Assembly: GCA_023450535.1 (NCBI GenBank)
Contig: JAEXGX010000053.1
Span: forward strand, 1-11,231
Length of the DNA stretch: 11,231 nt
Reading direction: 5' to 3'
Source: Pseudomonadota bacterium
GTDB taxonomy: Bacteria; Desulfobacterota; Desulfovibrionia; Desulfovibrionales; Desulfovibrionaceae
Shown: in pieces, positions 1 to 8,332 of the stretch
How the letters are laid out: the number at the start of each line of letters is the position of its first letter
Numbering within the stretch: the stretch's first letter is position 1
Program-made: the position numbers and the translations under genes
The notes under the pieces: model-generated
What the model was told of the DNA's origin: nothing
What the model saw: only the letters and a program-made list of their open reading frames with translations
Databases searched by the model: none

Positions 1-47
1 TCTTTGAAGAGAGGATCTGATACAGTTTGAATTCGGGGAGTCGGGAT

Positions 48-794
48 ATGCTATTGTTGCGTCGCGCCATACTGGCGCTGGGTTTGGTGTTGGTATTCGG
101 GCAAAATGCGTTTGGGGGCGATTTGTCCCTCAGTGCAGGAGCGTACGCGACCTCGACTGCATATAAAGGCATGGATACGAAGGTCTTGCCCATGCCGCTG
201 GTGCGTTATGAAGGGGAACGTTTTTTCGTGGAAGGGCTGACGGCGGGCGTTTATTTGTGGAAGGATGAAATGCAGAAGGTTTCAGCGGGCGTTTCTCTTT
301 TGCCGCAGTACTTTCGCTCAAGCAAGAGCGACGACTGGGCCATGAAACAGCTCGATAACCGCAATATCAGCGTATTGGGGACTCTGGGCTATGAACTCGA
401 TACAGAATGGGGGGATCTGCGCCTGCGTGCCTCCGGTGATGTAACCGGCACAAGCGACGGTTTTCTTGCGGATGCTTCCTATTCCTATACCCTGAGGGCT
501 GGGGATTTTTCTCTGACGCCGGGCGCGGGCGTATTATGGATGAGTGCGGATTATACCGACTATTATTACGGCATCAGCCGGTCGGAATCTGCGCGCAGTG
601 GCCTGAGATATTATTCTCCTGATTCCGGCTTTTCCCCGTACCTGAAAGTTGCGGCAGGCTGGGCGCTGACGGAGAACTGGAGCCTTTATGCCTCGTGGAC
701 AGCCATGTTTCTGAGCGATGAAATTAAGGATAGCCCTATGGTCGATCGGGATGTCCAGAATATTTTCGGCGGGGGCATTACCTATCGTTTTTAA
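48..794 (+). CDS. MipA/OmpV family outer-membrane protein
   Basis: This is a predicted outer-membrane beta-barrel of the MipA/OmpV (MltA-interacting protein) family. Residues 1-23 form a signal peptide: RR, a hydrophobic core, then AFG before GD. The mature part shows alternating amphipathic strands rich in Tyr, Trp and Gly (for example the DYTDYYYG stretch) and ends in GGGITYRF, with the C-terminal Phe used for barrel insertion. The 248-residue length matches usual family members. I chose ATG 48 because GGGGAG at 35-40 sits 7 nt upstream and the signal peptide then starts cleanly. An in-frame TTG at 27 would add seven polar residues in front of the signal. The gene stands alone before a strong terminator. 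In this family the role is cell-envelope structure or scaffolding; the exact function here is not visible from sequence. Confidence 0.85.
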   Translation: MLLLRRAILALGLVLVFGQNAFGGDLSLSAGAYATSTAYKGMDTKVLPMPLVRYEGERFFVEGLTAGVYLWKDEMQKVSAGVSLLPQYFRSSKSDDWAMKQLDNRNISVLGTLGYELDTEWGDLRLRASGDVTGTSDGFLADASYSYTLRAGDFSLTPGAGVLWMSADYTDYYYGISRSESARSGLRYYSPDSGFSPYLKVAAGWALTENWSLYASWTAMFLSDEIKDSPMVDRDVQNIFGGGITYRF

Positions 795-816
795 GGGTTT
801 TCAGCAGAGATGATAT

Positions 817-868
817 GCCCGCCCCGCACAGGATGGTTCTTGTGCGGGGCGGGCTTTTTCGTTTTTTG
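817..868 (+). terminator. Strong intrinsic terminator of the mipA-like gene
   Basis: A perfect 14-bp GC-rich stem (817-830 with 841-854, 10-nt loop) is followed by a T-rich run from 855. It lies 22 bases after the TAA stop and separates the mipA-like gene from the next promoter. Confidence 0.93.
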
Positions 869-878
869 TACGACAGCC

Positions 879-919
879 TTGTTTATTAATAAGCGACGTG
901 ATAAAAATCACAATAAGAT
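879..919 (+). promoter_or_regulatory. Candidate promoter with CRP/FNR-type operator
   Basis: The half-sites GTGA (898-901) and TCAC (908-911), spaced by six bases, match the GTGA-N6-TCAC palindrome bound by CRP/FNR-family regulators. That family includes HcpR, which recognises TTGTGA-N6-TCACAA in Desulfovibrio. A possible sigma-70 pair is TTGTTT (879-884) with TAAAAA (902-907), 17 bp apart; an alternative -10 is TAAGAT (914-919). In either case the palindrome overlaps or touches the -10 region, which would suit repression better than activation. The palindrome is directly visible; the regulator and promoter choice are inference. Confidence 0.45.
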
Positions 920-946
920 CTTGTCATCTCCAACCAGGAGCGAGTC

Positions 947-2404
947 ATGAAACAGTCTTGCATTGCGGCCCTTGCCTGTATGGCCTTTTTGTCGGGGGTA
1001 AGCGCTGGAGTGGCGGCGGAGAGTGCCGTCAATGCCGCCCCGATGCCTGATGCGGCCATTCTCCCTTACCCTCCGGGGTTGAAGCCCGTGGAAGGCGTAA
1101 CGCCCATTGGCAATGCCTACAAGCATAACGAAGGGGTAGTGATCCGTCAGAGCCGGATTGAAAACGGTAAAATCATTATTCCTCCCAGCGGGTTGTATTA
1201 CACCAACCGCGGCCCGCGCAGCTACATGCTCCGTTGTGATGTCTTAAACATGCTGGGCAAGCCCTATTACCTTGTGGCCACGGAGACCCAGGCGGGGGTG
1301 CTTGTCGACAAGGCCATGAAACCCGGCGATCGTGTTCACATTCTGCCGGACAAGGTGCTGGTGCTGACGGAAATCAAGGCCAAGGGCAACGGCCATCCCA
1401 CCCCTGTGGTCAACTTCGCCGTACTGCGGCCCAGCGGTGTGCCTGTGGGCGGTGTGGGGAGTGTGACGAGCACGCCTCTTTCCCACGATGTGAAAGATTT
1501 CAAACTGTCCGGCAGGAAGACCGGCATCCATCCGCTGACCGGCGATTTCCGTTTTGATATCGTCAACTACACTACGGATCTCGCGGCCGGAGCCAGTAAA
1601 TCGATCAAGGTGAAAGACTTGACCGACGAGGGCGCATTTGTGAAAGAAGCCATGTTTCATGGCCCCAAGGCCGTGTATGTGAGTACGGAAGCCCCGAAGA
1701 CCGGGTATTTCGGCCCGGGAGACAGTTTTCCGCTGGGCGACTTTACGGTTTCGGTCGTGGATGTACAGGAAAAGGACGGTACAGCAAAGTTGCGCCTGAC
1801 CGGCAAGGACGGCAAAAGCATGGAAAAGACGCTTGGCCCCATTCCCGAAGCCATTGCGCCCTTGCTGATCAATGCCGAACTTGAGGCACGCGAAGCGCTT
1901 TCCCTGCGCGACGCAGATACCACAGTGCAGGTGGAAATCAGCCCTTGGCGGCGTACTCCGGCGTTCCGCAACGGCAAGGTAGCCCTGAATGGTTATGAAA
2001 AGGTGCAGCGCTTTTACGCTGAAATGCCCTGGGCGGCGGATACGCGCTTCATGTACCGCCCGGACACCTGAACCTCGTGCACCGGCGTCATCGAGACTCT
2101 CCTGGAAAATCGGGACGAGATCGTGCTTGACGCAACCAACAACGTGCTTGTTGGACCTGAAGGCTACTTCAAGATCGTGATTGATGATTTTGACGGAAAG
2201 ACCCTCAAGGCTTGGCATTTTGAAGGCCCGAACGGCGAAAAGTCATCCAACTTGGCCTCTTTTGCCAAGGGGCAGCATCTGGACGCGTTGATCAACGTCG
2301 CCAATGGTACGGTCAGCGCCTACTTCACCAAGTTTGCGCCCAAGACCATTCTGAATTTCCTGCCCGACGTTCCGGACGAGGTGTTGAACCCTCCCGCGAA
2401 CTGA
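947..2404 (+). CDS. Probable exported selenoprotein with UxxC motif (in-frame UGA at 2069-2071)
   Basis: I do not recognise this family. ATG 947 has AGGAG six bases upstream, and residues 1-24 are a type I signal peptide, so the product is probably periplasmic. The frame reaches UGA at codon 375 and then continues without another stop for 110 codons, to UGA at 2402-2404. Read through, the protein has 485 residues and the recoded codon lies in P-D-T-U-T-S-C-T, a UxxC arrangement equivalent to a redox CxxC. The segment after the UGA (GVIETLLENRDEIVLDATNN and on) is well-formed beta-rich protein. It has no spacer, strong RBS or signal peptide of its own, so a separate gene is unlikely. The mature protein otherwise has one Cys (C97). 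A candidate bSECIS follows the UGA. The alternative is a recent nonsense mutation that splits a pseudogene; without it the product would be a 374-residue truncated protein. Confidence 0.68.
2069..2071 (+). other. In-frame UGA, putative selenocysteine codon (Sec375)
   Basis: The UGA is followed by ACC TCG TGC, giving U-T-S-C. The reading frame before and after it is the same (1122 bases from the ATG, a multiple of three), so no frameshift is needed. Selenocysteine three residues before a cysteine is a recurrent redox-site pattern in bacterial selenoproteins. The assignment also requires selA, selB, selC and selD elsewhere in the genome. Confidence 0.62.
2095..2122 (+). promoter_or_regulatory. 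Candidate bacterial SECIS (bSECIS) hairpin
   Basis: TCTC 2098-2101 pairs with GAGA 2117-2120. C2102-G2114 and U2103-G2113 continue the stem above a two-base bulge (A2115, C2116), and G2095-C2122 plus A2096-U2121 extend it below a bulged C2097. The apical loop 2104-2112 opens with GG and starts 32 nt after the UGA, inside the 16-37 nt window and with the loop guanine expected of bSECIS elements. A competing hairpin, 2074-2077 with 2092-2095 and loop CGGC at 2083-2086, sits closer than usual. Which one forms, and whether SelB binds, cannot be settled here. Confidence 0.42.
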
Positions 2405-2411
2405 CGCAAAT

Positions 2412-2476
2412 AAACACCTTCAGAGCGGGAAGAAGCTCCCTTGCAAGAAGAGAACTTCTTCCCGCTCGACGTGTTT
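2412..2476 (+). terminator. Long inverted repeat, likely terminator of the selenoprotein candidate
   Basis: A perfect 13-bp stem pairs 2423-2435 (GAGCGGGAAGAAG) with 2455-2467 around a 19-nt loop. An outer 6-bp stem (2412-2417 with 2471-2476) flanks it. It begins eight bases after the final UGA. There is no long T-run after it, so it may act as a 3' stabilising hairpin or a weak terminator rather than a classical one. Confidence 0.5.
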
Positions 2477-2652
2477 GAACAGGTCAACCGCGAAGTTGTT
2501 TGGCCGCCGTGTTGGCAATGTAAGAAAATGATACAAAAAATATTAAGTGCAAAGGTATTTTAGTAGGTAAAATGGAAAAAAGAGAGCCCGGATCACCGGT
2601 TTTGCGTATGCTCAAGGCAAGGTCCGCGCATTGTGCATGAAGGAGTTTTTTT
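2477..2652. other. AT-rich intergenic region upstream of the small gene
   Basis: Between the inverted repeat and the small ORF the sequence is much richer in A+T than its surroundings (about 2518-2585), as expected for a promoter region. TTGGCA at 2512-2517 resembles a -35 box, but I see no well-spaced -10. I could not support an RNA gene here. Confidence 0.3.
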
Positions 2653-2856
2653 ATGGGTGACGGCAAAAAGATTCCCCCGCTGCTGACGCAGGAAGAGATC
2701 CGTTTCTTGCTGGGAACAGTGGCGTCCGATTCTTTTTTGCCCGGCGACGGGGAAAAAGTTTCGTCAGAGCGGGAAGAGTTCGTCTCTGGCAAGGCGGAAA
2801 CCGCTCACGGACAATTCTTTCTCTGGCCTGATATGCAGAACGATGACAGAATGTGA
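2653..2856 (+). CDS. Small protein with FliM N-terminus-like motif
   Basis: This is a 67-residue ORF with an excellent ribosome-binding site (GAAGGAG at 2639-2645, 7 nt from the ATG). It starts MGDGKKIPPLLTQEEIRFLL. That resembles the N-terminal peptide of the flagellar switch protein FliM (pattern LSQ-x-EID-ALL), which binds phosphorylated CheY. The remaining 45 residues are acidic and polar and match nothing I know; the SpoA and middle domains of FliM are absent. It lacks a signal peptide and membrane segment, so it should be cytoplasmic. It is convergent with the next gene, with 27 bp between stop codons. It could be a degenerate fragment or a genuine short adaptor; the strong RBS supports translation. 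The function is unassigned. Confidence 0.6.
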   Translation: MGDGKKIPPLLTQEEIRFLLGTVASDSFLPGDGEKVSSEREEFVSGKAETAHGQFFLWPDMQNDDRM

Positions 2857-2883
2857 CGGCGAACGAACGCCCGCAGGAACAAG

Positions 2884-3414
2884 TCAGGATTTCGGCAGAT
2901 ATCCGCCGTATGCGCCACGCACGTCCTCAATGGTAAGGAAGCTTTTGGGCGAGAGCTTCTTGCACAGGCGTATAAGCTGGTTGAGCTTGCGGCGCGGCAG
3001 GACCACCCGCAGCAGGTGCATTTCATCCCGCATGCCGTAGGCGGCCATCCGGGTCACGCCAAACCCGGCCTCGCGCAGCGCGTCGGTAAGCTGGCCTTCG
3101 TCTTCGTGGACAATGATGTTCACAACCGTGATACCCAGCGCCAGGCGTTCTTCCACAAAAATGCCCATGAGGATGCCGCAGCTGTATCCTGCGGCATAGG
3201 CGATGATATTGAAGACGTTGTCCAGGTGGCCCATGACCCGGGAAATGGCGATCACCCAGATGATGACTTCAAAAAAACCCACCAGGGCGGCCGCAAAACG
3301 CACGCCGCGCATGACCAGAACGGTTCTGACTGTTCCGAGCGTCACGTCGGCAAGGCGCAGACAGAAAATAAACAGTGCGCCCAGAATATCTATCGGCATT
3401 CCTAATATGCTCAT
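2884..3414 (-). CDS. UPF0316/DUF2179 (YebE-type) membrane protein
   Basis: This 176-residue protein matches the UPF0316 family (DUF5698 membrane part plus C-terminal DUF2179). About three transmembrane helices fill residues 7-88 and include the family-typical LRLADVTLGTVR segment in helix 1. From about residue 92 a soluble alpha/beta domain follows (NIIVHEDEGQLTDALREAGF and on), resembling the ligand/regulatory domain shared with YitT-type proteins. It should sit in the inner membrane with the soluble domain in the cytoplasm; the family's biochemical role is unknown. The start has an upstream GAAGGG on the minus strand at good spacing. It is transcribed on the same strand as the efflux operon but lies 131 bp downstream of it, with its own putative promoter region. 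Confidence 0.88.
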   Translation of the reverse strand: MSILGMPIDILGALFIFCLRLADVTLGTVRTVLVMRGVRFAAALVGFFEVIIWVIAISRVMGHLDNVFNIIAYAAGYSCGILMGIFVEERLALGITVVNIIVHEDEGQLTDALREAGFGVTRMAAYGMRDEMHLLRVVLPRRKLNQLIRLCKKLSPKSFLTIEDVRGAYGGYLPKS

Positions 3415-3545
3415 GTTATCCCTTCTATATTATGAAAAAGGGATGTTAAGACCTGCCGCCTGATTGCTCTGCCGTAAAACTCCCTTTGGCACGAATTCTA
3501 ACGAAAATACACGTTTTGGCAATGAGAGAAGAACAAGTTCTGGCG
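3415..3545 (-). other. Intergenic region between the efflux operon and the UPF0316 gene
   Basis: This 131-bp spacer lies between the last efflux gene and the UPF0316 gene, both on the minus strand. On that strand it contains only a short AGAAC/GTTCT inverted repeat (3535-3545 area) soon after the efflux stop and CATAATATAG near the UPF0316 start, a weak -10 candidate. No convincing terminator was found, so read-through is possible. Confidence 0.3.
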
Positions 3546-5150
3546 CTACATAGAGGATGAGGCGTCTCCCGGCGGGATTTGGCTGCTGCTGTCCGTCACC
3601 GGAGCCGCAGGACGTTCCGTCAGCCTTCCGCCCAGTGCGCGATAAATGGCGTTCTCACGGCTGATAAGATCGTACTTGTTCTTGAGCAGGGAAAGCAGAG
3701 AAGAATTGCGCGTGTTCAGGGCATTCAGCCAGTCTTCCAGCTCGCCCGCACCGCTGTTCCAGCGTTCCTCGCGGTACACGGCGGCACGGGTGTCCGCCTC
3801 CAGTTTACGCTCCATGTTCGCCAGTTGTTCCTGCGACTTACGGTAGCTGAAATACAGGGCATCCACTTCGTTCAGGGCGGTATTCACCGCGTTTTCGAGA
3901 TCCAGCTTCGCTTCCTCAAATTCCGCTTCGGACGTTTTTACGTCCCAGCGCAGTTTGTTCCACTGGAGAAACGGCAGATTGATCTTAATGCTTCCCCCGA
4001 GAAAGGGCACATCAAACATCGTGTTCACCCGGTCAGATGATGCCGACAGTGTTGCGCCTACGGTGATGGAAGGGTAAAGCGAAGCTTCTGTGGCCTCTTT
4101 ACTGCGGAAGGCGCTTTGCAGGCGAAATTCCGCTGCTCGCACATCAGGCCGCAGGGAGAGCGCAGCCAGCGGCACATCGAGATTCGGTCCGTTCGAGTTC
4201 ACTCCCAGCAGCGAGGCCGGGGAAAGCCCGAGTTCTTGTCCCGGCCCTTGGTTCAGCAGGTCGCGTAACGTTTGTTCAATGGTTTTCAGTTCGGTCTGAT
4301 AGGTCATCAGGCTGTTTCGCGCGGAAAGAACGGATTGCCGCGCGTTAAGCGGTTCCAGTCCGTCTGTTTTGCCCTGCTTGTTGCGGGCTTCCGCAATGGC
4401 CAGGATACGCTCGTAATTCTTCAGCGATTCCTCCGTGACAGCAACGGCTTCGCGCGTATAGCGCCAGTTGAAATAGGCGTCTGCCACGCTGGCGGTAAGG
4501 GTCAGCCGGGCGCTTGCCAGATCCTGCTCCGTGGCCCGCAGTGTCCACTCCGCCGCCGAGCTTTCATTTCGCAGTCTGCGCCACAGATCAAGCTCATAGC
4601 TGACGCCCAGATCCGTGCCGTAGGAAGGGTCGCCCGAGTCGCCGCTGCCCAGATTCTTGCTGCGCCCTGCGTCCGCGCCTGCCGTGAAGGTGGGAACCAG
4701 ATCCGATCCGATGCGTCGCGCCTGATACAGCGCCTTGTTCACGCTGATGGCGCTCTTGGCCAGATCCGTATTGTTTGCCAGCGCCTCTTCCTCCAGTGCA
4801 TTCAGTTGCGCGTCAGCGTAGCCCTTCCACCAGTCGGGCTCCACGCCCCAGCGGGCCTGTGCCTCGCTTTCCGGCATCAGGCTGCCCTGCGTCAGTTCCG
4901 CCGCGTCGTAGTCCATCGCCGCGCACCCCGTCAACGCAAGACAGACGAGAAGTGTGATGATGACCTGATGTGGGGCTCTGCCCCACGCCCCGCCGGGGGG
5001 ATAATCCCCCCGGGCCCCGTTTCGGGTGTTTTTCCGCTCCGCTAACGCGGAGCGTAAAAACGCCAAAAGGAGGTGCAGGGGCATGATGCCCCTGCCGGAG
5101 GGGTACGGGGAGGCAGCGCCTTCCCGATGAAGTAAATATTTTCCATTCAT
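3546..5150 (-). CDS. Outer-membrane efflux lipoprotein (TolC/OprM-NodT type), with in-frame insertion in its signal peptide
   Basis: This is the outer-membrane channel of the tripartite exporter. Cys76 ends a lipobox (L-T-G-C); the next residue is Ala, compatible with outer-membrane sorting. The mature part carries two outer membrane efflux (OEP) repeats of the OprM/NodT type, with hallmarks WWKGYADAQLNALEEEAL, a long helical hairpin after ASVADAYFNWRYTREAV, and LSLRPDVRAAEFRLQSA. Excluding the insertion the length is 479 residues, close to OprM. ATG 5150 has GGGAG upstream, at the end of macB (three bases between the macB stop and this ATG), so translation is coupled. Residues 8-62 are encoded by a hairpin-rich element. 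Removing them joins MNGKYLL directly to VIITLLVCLALTGC, a textbook lipoprotein signal. Whether the extended signal still works is unknown. An internal ATG at 5084 (residue 23) is an alternative start inside the element. Confidence 0.9.
   Translation of the reverse strand: MNGKYLLHREGAASPYPSGRGIMPLHLLLAFLRSALAERKNTRNGARGDYPPGGAWGRAPHQVIITLLVCLALTGCAAMDYDAAELTQGSLMPESEAQARWGVEPDWWKGYADAQLNALEEEALANNTDLAKSAISVNKALYQARRIGSDLVPTFTAGADAGRSKNLGSGDSGDPSYGTDLGVSYELDLWRRLRNESSAAEWTLRATEQDLASARLTLTASVADAYFNWRYTREAVAVTEESLKNYERILAIAEARNKQGKTDGLEPLNARQSVLSARNSLMTYQTELKTIEQTLRDLLNQGPGQELGLSPASLLGVNSNGPNLDVPLAALSLRPDVRAAEFRLQSAFRSKEATEASLYPSITVGATLSASSDRVNTMFDVPFLGGSIKINLPFLQWNKLRWDVKTSEAEFEEAKLDLENAVNTALNEVDALYFSYRKSQEQLANMERKLEADTRAAVYREERWNSGAGELEDWLNALNTRNSSLLSLLKNKYDLISRENAIYRALGGRLTERPAAPVTDSSSQIPPGDASSSM
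4965..5129. repeat. Composite palindromic (REP/MITE-like) element of five tandem hairpins
   Basis: These 165 bp (55 codons) hold five stem-loops in a row. Their arms are 4970-4976/4980-4986 (7 bp); 4993-5001/5005-5013 (9 bp, perfect); 5035-5042/5047-5054 (8 bp, extended by five T-A pairs, 5029-5033/5056-5060); 5075-5083/5087-5095 (9 bp, perfect); and 5106-5114/5118-5126 (9 bp with one G-T pair). The composition is far more G/C-run-rich than the adjacent genes. It encodes no recognisable protein and no transposase, and it lies inside the signal-peptide coding part of the efflux lipoprotein gene. The boundaries are inferred from where excision restores a standard signal; no clear target duplication is visible (weak GATG at 4967-4970 and 5126-5129). 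Confidence 0.7.
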
Positions 5151-5153
5151 GGC

Positions 5154-7100
<1,947 letters not shown>

Positions 7101-7117
7101 GGGAGGCTCCGTGCGCA

Positions 7118-8332
7118 TCAGCGCATGCGCGGCCCGCGCATGTTGGCGACGGAGGCCGCAGCTTCTTCGGCCTGACTCATCATGGAGGAAACGACCTGCT
7201 CGCCTTCCGCAAGGCCGGAGACAATCTGGGTATTCAGGCTGTCCGAAACGCCGGTTTCCACCGTCCGTTCCTCTACTGTTCCGGCAGGGGTGAGCACCCG
7301 GACGAAATAACTTGTTTTGCCGCGCTCCACATGTTTTTCCAGCACGATGCTCGGCACGACGAGTACATCCTGCGCGCGGCTGACGACGATGGTGTTCTGG
7401 GTGGTCATGCCGATGCGCAGGCGGCCGTCTTCGTTGGAAACTATGGACTTTCCGTAGTAATAGACCGCGTCGCTGGAGGATGAGGAAGACGAAGAGCTTG
7501 AGGACGTGGTGCTGGCGTCGGTGACGGAGGTATTGCCGGGGTCGATGGAATCAAGTTTTGCCCGGAAGCTGATATCCGGTTCGGAGAGAATGGTATATAT
7601 GACCGGCATGCCGGGGGTCACCCGGGTGATATCGCCTTCGGAGATTTCGATCTTGTTCTCCATGCGCGAAAGATCCGCAACCTTTACGATGGTGGGAGTG
7701 GTCTGATTGGCGTTGACGGTCTGGCCTTCCTCAACCGGGATGGAGACCACCGTGCCGTCCAGCGGTGCGCTGATCCGGGTATAGCCGAGGTTGGTTTCTG
7801 CCGTGCTCACGGCGAGCCTGGTCTGGACGATTTGCGATTCCATTTCCGCCACGTCCGCCTTGGCCGAAGCCAACGTCTGCTGTGCGCTTTCCAGATTTTC
7901 CCGCGAGGTGGAATCGCTTCTGCGCAGTTTTACTTCACGGTTATAGCGGGCCTGGGCCACATCCCGCGTAACCTTGCGCGCGGCCAGTTGCGCCTCGTAG
8001 GAGGCCAGTTGCGCCTTGCTTTTTTCCAGTTCGTTACGCTGGGTGGTGGAGTCGATTTCTGCAATGAGATCGCCTTTTTTGATCTGCTGGCCGAGTTCTA
8101 CATACAGTTTTTCGATCTGGCCGGATACCTGGGCACCCACATCGACGGAAACTACGGCGTCCAGTTCGCCCGAGGCATTGACTGTGGCGAGGATCTCCCC
8201 GCGGCGGACGCTCTCCGTGAGGTAGTTCATCTTGGCCTGGCCGTTGCTGTCCTTCCGCCAAAACCATACACCTCCGGCGCCGAGCAAAAGAACAAGGAAG
8301 ATGATGAAAAGAGATTTGCTGCGTGATTTCAT
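7118..8332 (-). CDS. macA: MacA-type periplasmic adaptor (membrane fusion protein)
   Basis: This 404-residue adaptor links MacB to the outer-membrane channel. A single N-terminal anchor (residues about 6-26) is followed by the first half of a lipoyl/barrel-sandwich domain (VDVGAQVSGQIEKLYVELGQ), a coiled-coil hairpin (about residues 90-170), the second lipoyl half (ISAPLDGTVVSIPVEEGQTV), a beta-barrel and a membrane-proximal domain. I chose ATG 8332 because GGAG lies six bases upstream; a GTG 12 bases earlier is less likely. An unusual run of 11 serines (around residues 280-290, encoded near 7465-7503) sits in the beta-barrel region. The serine codons are mixed, so the run is not a simple DNA repeat. 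The gene is first of the macA-macB-channel operon and its stop lies 18 bases before the chosen macB start. Confidence 0.94.
   Translation of the reverse strand: MKSRSKSLFIIFLVLLLGAGGVWFWRKDSNGQAKMNYLTESVRRGEILATVNASGELDAVVSVDVGAQVSGQIEKLYVELGQQIKKGDLIAEIDSTTQRNELEKSKAQLASYEAQLAARKVTRDVAQARYNREVKLRRSDSTSRENLESAQQTLASAKADVAEMESQIVQTRLAVSTAETNLGYTRISAPLDGTVVSIPVEEGQTVNANQTTPTIVKVADLSRMENKIEISEGDITRVTPGMPVIYTILSEPDISFRAKLDSIDPGNTSVTDASTTSSSSSSSSSSSDAVYYYGKSIVSNEDGRLRIGMTTQNTIVVSRAQDVLVVPSIVLEKHVERGKTSYFVRVLTPAGTVEERTVETGVSDSLNTQIVSGLAEGEQVVSSMMSQAEEAAASVANMRGPRMR

Noticed and set aside
27..47. TTG 27 as start of the mipA-like gene
   Set aside because: ATG 48 has a better-placed GGGGAG and yields a clean signal peptide and the usual family length.
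1244..2218. 324-codon open frame on the minus strand opposite the selenoprotein candidate
   Set aside because: It is an antisense shadow: low-complexity His/Arg-rich translation, no RBS, and it overlaps a gene with a signal peptide and RBS.
2123..2404. Separate small gene starting at GTG 2123
   Set aside because: It is in the same frame as the upstream gene, with no stop between 2072 and 2123, no strong RBS, and no signal peptide. The sequence before the GTG also reads as protein. Read-through of the UGA explains it better.
2484..2792. 102-codon minus-strand ORF overlapping the small FliM-like gene
   Set aside because: It has no convincing RBS and runs through the AT-rich promoter region; the plus-strand ORF has a near-perfect RBS.
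3484..3500. Sigma-54-like TTGGCACG upstream of nothing on the plus strand
   Set aside because: The -12 element is missing: the bases at the GC position are AA, and no plus-strand gene follows.
4272..5045. 257-codon open frame on the plus strand across the efflux channel gene
   Set aside because: It is an antisense shadow of a clear OprM-type gene.
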